In this document: piece after piece, positions 24,001 through 35,000 of the stretch
How the letters are laid out: each line of letters starts with the position of its first letter
Position numbering within the stretch: position 1 is the first letter of the stretch
Source of the DNA: Tubiluchus corallicola
Taxonomy: Eukaryota > Priapulida > Priapulimorpha > Priapulimorphida > Tubiluchidae
NCBI GenBank assembly: GCA_030141605.1
Contig: JAQGDQ010000498.1
Coordinates: 62,001-126,000 of the forward strand
Reading direction: 5' to 3'
DNA: 64,000 bases
Made by a program: the position numbers and the translations under genes
Notes under the pieces: generated by a model
Seen by the model: the letters and a program-made list of their open reading frames with translations, nothing else
What the model was told of the DNA's origin: nothing
Database searches by the model: none

Positions 24001-26427
24001 TGTATCAGTATCAGGTCGGGTGTTAATGATATGCAGTTAAGTTTCAAATCATTGCAATTAACTTTTAATATGTTTTTTTATTACCTGGTCTAGGATTCCT
24101 CGGGTTACAGGCCATGTCATCAGCAACCATCAAAATAATTTGGCTACAAAGAAAATCACAGAAACATTTGAAAATACTTTTCAATGAAAGGCAAGAATTA
24201 TGATACAGTAAGTCCTTGATTAACAACTCCCCATTTAGTGACGTTTCGTTCTAACGACGCCGATCATTTGATACCCTTTTTCTACTTTAATGAAGATTTT
24301 TTTGCTTTGCTCAAAACAAATTTTTGTTTTTAATTTATCAACGACTTTTTTCACCTAATTTAATGCATTAACAGTTTATATTGTATTATTCTGTTCTAAA
24401 GATGCACTAGTACTGTAAACAGTAGAATTGTTATATACGTTTTTGCTTTCCGACTGACTATTAAATGTTAGGCATTTGTATCAAGTGAGACATGTGAGCA
24501 AACTTTATGCCTGCATCCTGTTGTTATAGCAACCAGTCAAAGTATCTAGACAAAATTCTCAAGGTCCAAGGCTTGGCTTTGACTCTGCAGTATTTATTCT
24601 TTAACCACTGCCTAAGCTCAAACGTTAATGAAATAGAAACTGCTAAAGCTAGGTAAGATATATAGGTGATTTCAGGCAAGCAAAAAGAAATTAATCAGTA
24701 GAAATACGAACAAACTCATAAAATGTTTAAGCTACATGATTTAACCACGATGATTTTTGCTTCTGGAACATATCTCAATTCTTTTACATTACTTTCTATG
24801 CAAGTCTTGGCTTCATTTAATAATGTTTCGCTTAACGCTGTGCTTTTGCTGGTACACATTAGCAAGGTTAAGCAAGGACTTACAGTATAATTATTATGTC
24901 AGCCTCTTATAACACTACAAGTACAACATAAAAAATATATGTGTCAAACTGAAGGGCTTATAAATACTATACAGCATCTACCTGTCTGGAATTCCAAGTC
25001 GTTTAACACTTCTGTACATTGACAAAACATTAGCAATATGTCGATAGTTGAACCAAAACCTTGATGTGTCGACCAGCACGGCCCAGTTATTTGTATGTCC
25101 TTTTCTGAAAAACTTTGCACTTTGTTCCTGTCAAAAACAAGAAAAATTAAATGCAAGGTACAAAAAGACATTGTTATTCTTTTTTAATGATGCTGTGAGA
25201 ACAGCAGAAGAGAATGAACATGTACTAGTACAAAAGATATTCAACAGGACCTTTCAGATAGCCTAATCACTTCACAAAAGGTATTATTTATCTAGAGAAA
25301 AATCTACCCTAATTATAAAGGCTATCTGGAAAGTAATGTTGCTAAGCCCGTATGCACAATTTTTGTTAAGTAAACTATATTAGTAGCTGTTCTTATTTTT
25401 TGCTGCCTTAATCCTTTGTTTTTTGTTTTTTCTCCACAACATAATTATTTAGGTTGCAGTTACTTTAAGCTGCTGCTTTATGCTTAAACACAGGAGTTTA
25501 TGCTTCTAATTTGCAAGTTATTGCTTCCTTTTTGCTTTTGTTTTTGCCAGTTATTATAATATCACACAAGCCAATCTGTTTTGTTTGGTTATAGTGCCAT
25601 TTTATAGAGTTATTTCAATTTGATTGTCTCATTGTATGCTTATTTCATCGCTAGATATTCTTGTTATAACTTTAATTAAAAGGGTGGCTGATTTGCAAAC
25701 CTCTGTGGTTTTTTCGCCACCCATTCTCTAATACTAACAATTTATTTTTGCTATGTAATTGTTTTTTGCATGTATTACAAGAGATAAATAAACTTATCTC
25801 TCTATCTATCCATCTGAGATAACACTAATATTTTATAGGGTAAGCAGCTGGCTGCAGCAAGAATGGAATCTCACTATCAAGGAAAATCCTGAGAAGTAAG
25901 ATTCATCTAATTAAATCATGATTAAAATAGCAGAGGTGTTTTAGTGATATTTGCAGGTCTATTCAGTCTCTCTCAATGACGTAAATAGCTGGAGTAGAAA
26001 CTGCTAAAAATTGGGTAGGTTTCACGATGGTCACCCATCCATTAACTAAACAAGATAAGGCTGAGAATTGCTTAACATCAATTGCTAACAACATTGCTAA
26101 TATGTAAAAGTAATAAGTAACATAGTCATTCCTGTGCTGTTTCCTTCAAAGATGATCACGCGATATATTCTTAAACTTCTTGGATTTGTTGAGTTTGATA
26201 ATCGATAATCTTATTAAAAATTATTATAATATGTTAATGTAAATAAAACTTTTTATTTTTTATAATCAAAACATAAAAATTAACTTTAACGATATAGAAC
26301 ATTCTTCATTTCAACAGTGTGCAGTGGAAAAGACAATTACCGGATTAATCTCGGAATCAACAAATGTGGGTAAAACAATAAAATTTGCAATAAAAATTAC
26401 AAACAAAACTACACGTGACACCGCCAT
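14939..26427 (-). CDS. PIGK: PIGK, GPI-anchor transamidase cysteine-protease subunit (exons 1-8, 3' end not found)
   Basis: Eight minus-strand exons join in phase: 26341-26427, 24982-25127, 24085-24143, 22711-22787, 19117-19228, 18393-18489, 16763-16880, 14939-15049; together 269 codons. PIGK (Gpi8 in yeast) is the catalytic subunit of the ER-lumenal GPI transamidase, which cleaves the C-terminal signal of target proteins and attaches a GPI anchor; it is a C13/legumain-type peptidase. Diagnostic stretches are [69 protein letters not shown] and [20 protein letters not shown]. Catalytic His162 (in TGHGGDGF) and Cys204 (in DTCQAAS) are both present. Human PIGK is about 395 residues, so roughly 125 C-terminal residues, including the membrane helix, are unaccounted for. 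Introns hold a large satellite, MITEs and a SINE-like sequence. Confidence 0.95.
15290..15910 (+). repeat. Dispersed repeat B, copy 1 (PIGK intron)
   Basis: A diverged copy of 29245-29745, sharing ordered blocks such as GTATACTATTTTTTCCAGAA, TGAAAGAATTATTA, CTGTTACATGCATTT, TTGCACAAAAAACA, TCAATTTTCGCTTT and TTAATTAAGATTTTA. Also contains a local duplication of a CATTTTGCCATTC block (15412-15475). No coding potential. Confidence 0.7.
16030..16257 (-). mobile_element. LINE 3'-end fragment with zinc-finger motif
   Basis: The minus strand encodes [23 protein letters not shown], split here only for length, a C2H2-like CxxC...HxxxH motif with the ARIGLxSHxRxH signature that I know from the C-terminus of RTE/BovB-like reverse-transcriptase ORFs. 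The following bases resemble the usual short LINE 3' tail. No reverse transcriptase core is present. Confidence 0.55.
16407..16436 (-). repeat. Partial duplicate of the 3' end of PIGK exon 7
   Basis: CGAATCTTCGCCCACTAAA with its neighbouring GTAAGA-type donor repeats the last part of exon 7 and its splice donor. Only about 30 bp match, so it is a non-functional scrap in the downstream intron. Confidence 0.6.
16763..16880 (-). CDS. PIGK: PIGK exon 7: catalytic cysteine
   Basis: Encodes [20 protein letters not shown] and then [19 protein letters not shown]. The Cys in DTCQ is the expected nucleophile. The donor is TCT|GTAAGT. Vertebrates have CQGAS where this gene has CQAAS. Confidence 0.93.
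16890..18392. other. PIGK intron 6, no other feature recognised
   Basis: AT-rich intron between exons 6 and 7. Small ORFs here have no family resemblance. Confidence 0.5.
18393..18489 (-). CDS. PIGK: PIGK exon 6: catalytic histidine
   Basis: The first codon is split with exon 5 and completes the TGHGGDGF motif, whose His is the catalytic base of C13 peptidases. The rest, [20 protein letters not shown], is nearly identical to vertebrate PIGK. Confidence 0.93.
19308..21188. repeat. Composite satellite in PIGK intron 4 (15-bp subunits plus 63-66 bp spacer)
   Basis: Built from short blocks such as ACATCACTTTGTGTG and ACACCATGTCTTAAATCACT, interspersed with a longer block GGTGGCAAAAGAAAGAAACA followed by AATCAATTCTGTAAACGACA. 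Block lengths are multiples of three, so a 651-codon repetitive plus-strand frame stays open. The longer block also matches the start of the array next to exon 5. It lies about 80 bp from the exon 5 acceptor on the strand opposite to PIGK. Confidence 0.95.
21434..21583. repeat. Long inverted repeat (foldback), about 62-bp arms
   Basis: AACATGTTGTTTATGAGCGC through CAAATGTCATTTTCAATGCT pairs with AGCAATGAAAATGACATTTG through AATAAACAACATATT, with a loop of about 30 bases. The arms differ at several positions. It is in PIGK intron 4 and may be a foldback MITE. Confidence 0.8.
21600..22700. other. PIGK intron 4 remainder, nothing recognised
   Basis: AT-rich intronic sequence. An 84-codon plus-strand ORF at 22071 shows no recognisable domain. 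Confidence 0.5.
22838..22915 (+). mobile_element. tRNA-derived SINE head or tRNA pseudogene
   Basis: TGGTTGAATGGCTTAGAT fits an RNA polymerase III A box and GGCTTGAGTTCGAAACT fits a B box about 35 bp later. The fold is not a clean cloverleaf and a T-rich, non-tRNA tail follows, so this looks like a tRNA-related SINE in PIGK intron 3. Confidence 0.5.
23613..24004. mobile_element. Probable pogo/Tc1-like MITE
   Basis: Left AACTTCGCATAACTCAAAT and right ATTCGAGTTATGCGGAGTTT are inverted near-matches, and the right end finishes ACTGTA. No transposase. It is in PIGK intron 3; the left end is degenerate. Confidence 0.55.
24204..24887. mobile_element. MITE with TA target-site duplication
   Basis: The element (24206-24885) starts CAGTAAGTCCTTGATTAAC and ends with GTTAAGCAAGGACTTACAG. 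TA flanks both sides. TA duplication and CAGT-type ends fit the Tc1/mariner-pogo superfamily. No transposase encoded. It fills most of PIGK intron 2. Confidence 0.75.
25130..26340. other. PIGK intron 1, nothing else recognised
   Basis: AT-rich with poly-T tracts. No further exon is needed here because exons 1 and 2 join in phase 0. Confidence 0.5.
26341..26427 (-). CDS. PIGK: PIGK exon 1: start codon and signal peptide
   Basis: ATG at 26427-26425 starts [20 protein letters not shown], a short basic N-terminus plus a hydrophobic core typical of an ER signal peptide, then TFVDSEINP and the donor CCG|GTAATT. It ends in phase 0 and joins exon 2 ([15 protein letters not shown]) without a gap, which fixes this start. 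Confidence 0.85.
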
Positions 26428-28358
26428 GCTACTAAGCAACTACAGTAAAGCAAGCACTCTGCTGAAACAAGCAATCGACAAAAGCGCCACGCCGTGGCCA
26501 AAAAATGACGAAAAGACGATTCCGTGGCCAAAAATGATTCAAAGACGATTATAATTTTACACACAGCCTATTATGATTTTTCCGGTTTATGTAGTATTTA
26601 ACGTGTATTGCTTTGCTAATGTACATTGTATGTATTGTGCAAATAAAACTGAATTGAAATAGAATTGATACCGGTGGCTGGCAGATTCTTTTACCAAATA
26701 GAAATAGGCTTTTATGACAGTTTACAGGATTTGTTTGCAAATTCGGACGATTTGGAAAAAAACATTGTTATGAGGCTGCGATAAGACGTGAAGTTTGTTT
26801 TTTTGCGTTTTTAGGCAAGAGAGGCCAAGACAAGTTTGTTGAAATATTTGAACTGATTTTTATGGACAGTGAGAGATTGGTTAAGTGAGTAATTTTCAGT
26901 AGCCTGTAGGATTGGACCCAAGTGGGTCTGCAGCATGCGTAAATTTAATTTATCAGCGTATGGGAACATTCTAACATTTGGGTGATAACATTTGGAATGG
27001 ATGAATCGGAAAGAATAACTGATATAAGGCTTTCCAAAAAAGGCTGGGATAATTTGACTAAATACGGGATGAGAAAAAAGTTTACAATTATGGCAGAATA
27101 GGTTGTCAGAATGCTCTACTGTTATTAGGTATAAAGGGAGCAAACCGAAGCTTTGTGAATCACATATGAATGACATATATGATTCAAAACTGTGGAAGCT
27201 AGGATTGTTGCACTGGAAATTAACGGAAATCCCTTGTAAGGAGAATAATAGCAAGTGTGAATGTGGTTCAGAGTTCGAAAGTTTAGAACGCATTCTTTTG
27301 AAATGCTCGCACTATAAAAATGAAAAGGGTTTCCTGGAATGGAGTTTCTGATGATGATTGAATAAATTAGATTTTACTTCAGAATATTCACATGGGTAAA
27401 AACTTACTCAGTGATCTAATAAAAAACCGTTGCACAGTTTGTGTGCATCAAGAATGTTTTTTCTTTTTTTCGTCAAAACATAGTAGCAGTTCTTGACTGC
27501 TCAGTGCCCACCTTATTACAAAAACGTTTGAGTCACGGAACTGAACTGAACAAGTTGAACAGTGGAACAAACTTGAATAAAATTGAATGCAAACTTTCCA
27601 CGTACCGAACGGCAAGGGCAACAAGTAGTCTATGTAAACTTCACTTCAGATGACTGACTGATGTACATGTATGTAAATGTAGGAGTATGATAGAGAAGAT
27701 ATTATAGAATCATAAAGTTAGGTCTAAATTTACAGAAATGTTAAGTTAACAACAAAAACTATATATATATATATAGTTCCATAGTTGCCTTGTGTTGTAA
27801 AGTCTCAGTGACTATTTTTGGATTTCTTGTTATATAGAGCTGGTCTAATTTCTATTGTGTTTATGATTTGTTCGTTCTCCATTACGAAAATGAAGTTGTC
27901 CGTATGCACAGAAAAAGGTTTGGCTATGAAAGAGTGGATCCGTGCATGAATGTGGCTTACCGTACCCCAGTAGCTGAAATGTGCCAGTAGTGTGTTTTTA
28001 TTGGTGAATATAAACTGTTACAGTTTCTTCACTGCCACTGAATGTTAACAATCGGGAACCCGACAGGTATAAGGAAAAGGGTATCCGAGTCTGATTTTTG
28101 CTACCAGTGTAAATGCAACTAGTTTATTACACTTTACTTTTACATATTACATTGAATTAATACTTTTTGTATTTTATTTAGTTACACACTTGCCGATTTG
28201 TTGAACTCAAGGAGCTCTTGTTTGTAAATTGTCCTATAGGAGCAAGTGTACTTTTGCATTTTCTTTCATCCTCTATGCTAATTTAATTCTGATTAAAGTT
28301 CAACATTTTACATGCTCTTGTAGGGTTTGTAAGTCTGAGTAAATACAAAGTGAATGTA
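26428..28358. promoter_or_regulatory. Divergent intergenic region between PIGK and the Schlafen-like gene
   Basis: About 1.9 kb separates the two start codons, so promoters of both genes should lie here. No clear TATA or initiator is obvious. It includes a LINE fragment (26820-27351) and an AT dinucleotide run near 27757-27775. Confidence 0.4.
26820..27351 (+). mobile_element. Degenerate LINE reverse-transcriptase C-terminal fragment
   Basis: The plus strand encodes SHMNDIYDSKLWKLGLLHWK and then CECGSEFESLERILLKCSHY, matching the CxCG...E...H/K-LLxCxxY signature at the C-terminus of many LINE ORF2 proteins. The upstream part is broken by stops. Confidence 0.5.
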
Positions 28359-29091
28359 ATGGAAGTTGAACAGGTGTCTGTAAATCAGAAAGTGAACAGT
28401 TGTACTTCTGAGGATTACGCGCGTCAAAATTTAGCGAGTTTGCTGGAAGTTTTAAAGTCAGCTGATGTAACGGTTGATCAAAGAATCGAGTTATTAAAGC
28501 AGATTTGCGAACTTTGCCAAAAGTATGACACAGTGAGCAGTTATGGACTAAAAAATCTTCGTGTCTTAGAAATTGTATCAGATATTGAAAAGATCTCGCA
28601 ATATTTTACTCGGTCTCAGAGAATTGAACTCTTACAACATGTAACTGCGTTGTTACAGTGTCTTGTGCTCAAGCCGAAGGATATAGTAATGGTGAACGCG
28701 GACATAAATTTCTGGCAATTGGTATTTAAACTGTGTGATATTCGAAGCCTAAATAGTCCAATTGTGACTTCTGATGCAAAGCAACTTGGACAACTTTCTT
28801 TAAACAAGAGTCTTGTTGGCCAAGTTCGCAGAATCTTCGATGTAAACGACGACCAAGATCCTTGCGCTCAATATGAGCTTCTAAGCCTTTACGATACGCA
28901 AGATCCAGAACACGATGTTGACTTGATCGAGAAATTACAACAAAGCAAAAGTGTTTGGAAAACAAGAGTCAGTTCATGTGACGAGTCACAATACTCGTGG
29001 ATGGATGTATATGTTACTGAAGTGATTAGTTCCTGTTATTTTAAAGCTGTATTAGGAAGTACTGGTTCAGCAGTTCTTTGTAAACTGACAG
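28359..29091 (+). CDS. Exon 1 of the Schlafen-like gene
   Basis: ATG at 28359 is the first in frame; a GTG nine bases earlier extends the frame but follows a stop closely. It encodes 244 residues, e.g. LLKQICELCQKYDTVSSYGL and RIELLQHVTALLQCL, predicted helical. A donor CTGACAG|GTAAAC at 29092 ends it in phase 1. Confidence 0.8.
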
Positions 29092-32000
29092 GTAAACTTG
29101 TATTACATGGTCATAAATTTTGGTTACTTGTTTAACTTCTAAAAACTGCAATTTGATGCCAGACAATGGTATATTTTTTAAGATTATTTAAGAAAACTGG
29201 ACATAATCTTAAACTGTTTCTCAAAGCATACTGTAAATTATTAAAAAAGAGTATACTATTTTTTTCAAGAATGACTTGCATGAAAGAATTATTAGCACTG
29301 AATGGTGATTTCGTCTTTACTGTTACATGCATTTCATCATTTGTTAATTAGATGAGCTCTAGCGCCTCCATCTCGGAATCGTTGCACAAAAAACATTTGC
29401 TGTACATCTCAGCTGAGAGGTGTTCGTTTGTGACATAGGGCACACATTCAAAAGCCAATGCGTGAGCACACCCGTACATTTGAAATTTGCTCAGTTTTAC
29501 TACAACACGCTGTATCTCTTACAGTAGCACTGTTCATCAATTTTCGCTTTCGCAAACACGCGCAACACGCACATGGAATGTTTGACTTGCTGAAAATTTG
29601 TTCATATTTAATGTGCACCTGCCATTAATTAAGATTTTACTCTATTATTTAATTATCAGAAATGCTTTTGTGGTACTATTGGTGTTAAATTGTATGTTTG
29701 AAAATGGTGTAGGATATAAAAAATCTTCCTGTTTTCCTTTAAATGACTGTACTTGACACAAGTGGCTTCAAGTAAATGAACTTGGTCATATTTATCTTCT
29801 AGAGTTCTTTAGCAGTAGCATTCGTACATGTAAAATCAATCCATCGTGATTGTCCGTTGGTTAAAGTAGTATTCGTTTATTCACATTTTGTAGGTGTTTA
29901 TTTACCATTAGATATTTTGTGTCTCAGGAATTGCTGCCTAGCTGTCAGAAGTATTGTACATCACTATGTGATCAATTTGGGTAAGTCTTTTTTTCTTGCA
30001 GCCTCAACTTTTTTTCTCTTGTTAGTTTTTGTCTAACGCTAGCGATTTTCGTGAAAACCATTTGCCAAAATGTTGTTTTCTTCGAAAGCATGTTTGCAGA
30101 GGTGAATAGTTAACACAACAGCTACCTAGCATTTCTGTGTTTATAACAATGGAAGCATTTTATCAGATGTATTTAATCTCTGCTTAGGAACGTGTCAGCA
30201 GTAACTCATCATGTTTTGCCTTTTCAACTACCTACTGTCAGAATGAGAAAGTTAAATTGCCAGTGTTAGTAGCGGGCTCTTTGATGAAGTGCAAACACCA
30301 AATAAGATTTCACTGCTTGCGTGGTAGAGTAAAGAAATCGTCATTGAAATGAAGCGTGCAGAGACGTTTAAATGGGGAAAAGATGTCAAAAGTTCAGCAT
30401 CATAAAGCAAATATCACTAAACGACGTTGTCTTTAAATGAGGATTTACTTTTCTAAACCTTCTGAGATGTTTTGTTCTATGCCTATGTTTGAAAAAATAT
30501 GATATGCTCAACTTGCAACTGATTATATTGTTGACACACCTGTAATGAAAATGTCACTTTTAGTAAGTATACATAGTGAATGGTACATAATCTTTTGCTA
30601 GAATAGTACAGAAACTACTAGTAATTTTATGCAACAATTCATTACATTAAATAATAAACCTTTTCATAGTTTTGTTGTGCGCCCGCACAGTTGCTGTAAG
30701 TCAAAGGTTAAGTGTACCTGCAGTGTCTTAACTACAATCGTCACGTGGGTTGAGGAAAGCTGTCTGCCGCATCAGTTCCGTATCTCCAGTTGTTTTACTT
30801 GAATTTTACTTAGTTATGCATTAGTCTGTGCGTAGAGTGATTTACTAGCAGAATCTTGTTTGGGAACAAGAAAAAATGAACTAGGCAAGGTTCTAGCTAT
30901 GTTAAAACTATTACTATTACAATAGCATGAGCTGCGAAGGTGTTGTCAAGTGTACTCAAATGCATTGCCTGGTACAGTTAACCTTTGAACTTTTCACAGT
31001 CATCATCGATCGCTGGAACTGTGAAAAGGCTTATTCGTTGCATCGAATAATTGTGAACATATTGTGCACTCAATGTTTAGTAGAAAAGTCTCGCACATTT
31101 TGAGGGGATTTAATCGGGGCAGTGACGTGAACAGTTGGGATGAATTTAATCTATTGAACTGATTGGCTTGCATATTGAGTGGACCTCGATTCTGCCAAAT
31201 GCATTGGAGCTATCATGAAAAGTGGATGCTAGGATAATAGAAACTTGTCATTGATCAGTATTCAGCAGACAAGCTTATGAGACGTCTGCAAGAAATGTTG
31301 GAGAATCTGGAGCTGTCCCTCAAAATTGTAAGTTATGTAAGATATGAGGCTTCCACACTACATTTTGACGGCACAATAGATTCTTTATTGTTTGAGCAGT
31401 ACTTTGACGTAATAAACATTTCTGTACTTTTGTTCATTGTTCTTGTACAACGTAGCAAAAGGTTACGTATCATCCTATATTTGTCAGTATCGTACATTCA
31501 ATATCGTACAACAACTAATATTGCAGGTCATCCGATAAATTCATTGAAAGATGAACGTAATGTAGAAAAGCTTTACACGCTTACTTGCTGTCCGGATTTA
31601 CAAGTTAAGCGAGAAGTAATGCTCACCTTAGCAAGCTTAGCTTCTGATGTAAATATCAAGACGTATCTCTCTAAACCAGAGTGTTTACACTATTTCTTTG
31701 GTGAGTATGTTAGGAAAACTCTCTTTGTTTTCTTTGTTCTTTCTCTTCTTTCTTTTTCTTTGTCATTTTTATTATTTTTGCAGTTTAGCAGTGACAAAAC
31801 TGTTGTCATTGATGTGATTGTCAATTAGAAATGGTTTCTACTAACAAGTTATTTTGAGCGATGCAGAAAAAATGTGCAGAAGTTTAGACTACAATAACGT
31901 TAGCTGCAAATGCCCTACACAGTTGAAATTTCACAGCATGATACCACAGTGCGTTAACATTTGGCTGTAAAAACTACAAGTTTAGAGTTTTAGTAATTTT

Positions 32001-35000
32001 TAAGTTATGACTAAAGAATGTCTGCATGTTTAAAATTTAATGTCTCCGAATTTAATTTAATTTAAAGCAATGTCGCAGAATTTTGACTTTGTGAATTTGG
32101 TTTGTTGTTTTTGTAAAACATATAGGCCCTTCGCACTTTCTCAAAATTACATTGTGTGCTTGCATGATTAGTTACAGATGAGAGACAAACTATTATCAGC
32201 TGTATAATGTCACTTGCTTCATTGCCTTTCTTAAACCGTTAACAGGAAATGCAGTAAAATAATAAAGAAATCAACTAGTTTACATGATATTCTTCAGTGG
32301 TATTCACTATAAAACGTAAAGTATTGATAAAGGTTTATCGTCCTGAAAAAATGGAACTCAATCCTGTGAAAAAGTTAATCCTCTGGAACGTATTTCCGGA
32401 GAAAGCTACACGGAGCATTTTTGGCTTTGATGTAGAGGAACTAAGGTGAAAAATTGAAACGCCGTCGGCTAGAATTGTGGACACATAGAGCACTTGTTAT
32501 ACGTTCTTCATTGTTTGCACTTAAAGCCTGAGAATTTTCAAGTGTTTCCATTATTTTCTTACACTATCGTGATCAGAATGTCAACATTTTTTTTGCACCA
32601 CCAGATATTGTAATGATAACGATATTTGGATTGTTCACAGGCATTTACAAAGAATTTTTCGAAGAAGACGATGATAAGTTAGACGAGTGGTATGACGTTT
32701 TGCACGTGACGACAACAACGTTGATGAATGTTTGTTATTCTTCAAGCATCGCACGTAAATACTGCATTGAACATCATGGTATGACTGGACTTCTGTTAGG
32801 GTCAGCATTTCATTTAGATAAATAAAAGGGTTAAACAGGAAACTTGGGTCTTGTTGAATTTAGTTTTGCAACTTGGGTCTTGTTGAATTTAGTTTTGTAA
32901 CTTGGGTCTTGTTGAATTTAGTTTTGCAACTTGGGTCTTGTTGGAGCTCAGTGTTAAACAATAAAACTATTTGTTGTAATTCAACTTAATGCAGATTTTT
33001 GTATTTTTTACATTTTTCAAATAAAGCTACATTTGTAGTTAAAAACAACACAACTTTATTAAAAACTTTTACATTAAAACTTTAAAAGTTAAAATTATGC
33101 CAAACTTTTCGACTAGCTGCTGCTGTCATCATCAATGGTAAATTTAAAAAAACACGCAGTTTATGTATGCAGAGCCTATTATGCACTAATTAAGTAGTTA
33201 ACAGAAGGCAAACAGGTAATGAATAAACAGACCAGTAGAGAAATTGATACAGTAACTTAAGCACTAATTATGTATTTACAAAAGCCAAGTAGGTAAACAG
33301 ACCTGAAGAAAAGAAATTGATGCAGTAACAAATAGCTAAGTGTTTGAAAATAAGGTGGAAGGAATTGAACTACTTTGTACATTAAGAGAAGGCTTATTAG
33401 GGTACGTAGATGAACTTTCTTTTATTAATAAGTACCCGTTATGTGTAGCTCTGGTCACAATGTTGAAATTATTGAAATCAGATGTGCGGCTGATTGTTCT
33501 TTGTTCTTTTGTTTTTGTACTAGAAAAAAGCTGCATTGTTCTTTTTTTATTAATTAATTCTGCATTGTTTTAATTACCATTAGCCACCATGTGGCAGTGA
33601 AAGTCTATTAGATGTTTTTTTTATTTTACAGCTTTGTAGGGTGTGTATGTGGGTGAGCGGAGCATACAGCTTATTGCTGTACTTTTGATTGGTTTGCTGA
33701 TGCTTAACTATGTTCGCTGAGCATAAACTGCTGTTGTTAGTTCCTGTTGCTCATGTTTTATTGCTGTTTTGCTTGCGCTTTTATTAGTTTGTGTTTCTTT
33801 ATCAGGTTTGTCTGTTTTCGCGAAGATTAGAGATAAAATTCCATTTAATGAAAAAGTACAAAAAAGTGTGATGACGGCAATAAGGCTGCTGTTTGGAGAA
33901 CAGTTTACCAATCCTCAAACCAAAGAAGTTGTGCAAAGAAGGTATTGCAAAGTTAACCATGTGCTTATAGCAGTTCAGTTCACTGTATTTTGTTAGACAT
34001 TTATACACAACCAAAATGTTATACTGCTAAGTAAACGTGATGCTTTAGTTGTGAACGAGGCTTTGGAATCAGTACATTAAGCTCCCGACTCCTACTCCAA
34101 CCTAGAGTTTTTTGAAGATCCAACTGCAACTCACTCTGGCTCCGACTTCAAAAATTGTAGAAGATCCAACTCTGATAACGACTCCTATAATTTTAGCAGA
34201 TCCAGGTCCAACTCTGATAACGACTCCTAAAATTTTAGAAGATCCAGGCCAACTCTGACAACGACTCCTAACATTTTGGAAGATCTAGGTCCAACTCTGA
34301 CAACGAGTCCTAAAATTGTAGAAGATCCAAGTCCAACTCTGACAACGAGTCCTAAAATTGTAGAAGATCCAAGTCCAACTCTGACAACGAGTCCTAAAAT
34401 TGTAGAAGATCCAAGTCCAACTCTGACAACGAGTCCTAAAATTTTAGGAGCCATGACTCCAACTCCTGCATTTAGATAATAGATTTTTAAGAACAACAAG
34501 TATCTAACAGCAGGTTGTAATTTTTCAATATAAGAACAGTACTTTACTTTTGTTGGCACCAACGCCGACTCTTCTAACAATTATGTGTACTCCTGAGTTC
34601 CGACTTCAAGTCCAAAACCCTAATTTTTAAAAAGTCCGACTCTTTTAGCAATAAATTTACTATTGACTCTGACTTTGACTCCATAGCCATGGTTGTGAAC
34701 GAATGTTGGGATTTTGTACTTCTGTAGTAAGTGTAATTCACTTATTTTGTAACAAAGGCCTGATAAAGGCATTTATTTTACATTGTTTTACCCGTTGTCT
34801 TTAGGTGTTTAGACTCAAATAGCTCAAATAATTATGCAAGTAATAGCACGACAAGTAACAGAGTCCAGGGAAAACTTGTGCAGTACTCCGTAAGTAAAAT
34901 GTTAAAGTACTTTCAACTGTTAGAGTTCCTGTGGTATATATGTGTGCTTGCACAGCAAAAACGTCTAGAAGTCGAATTTAACATCTAAACTTTTTTAGTT

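Noticed and set aside
26811-27293. 160-codon minus-strand ORF
   Set aside because: Antisense to the LINE fragment, no recognisable domain of its own.
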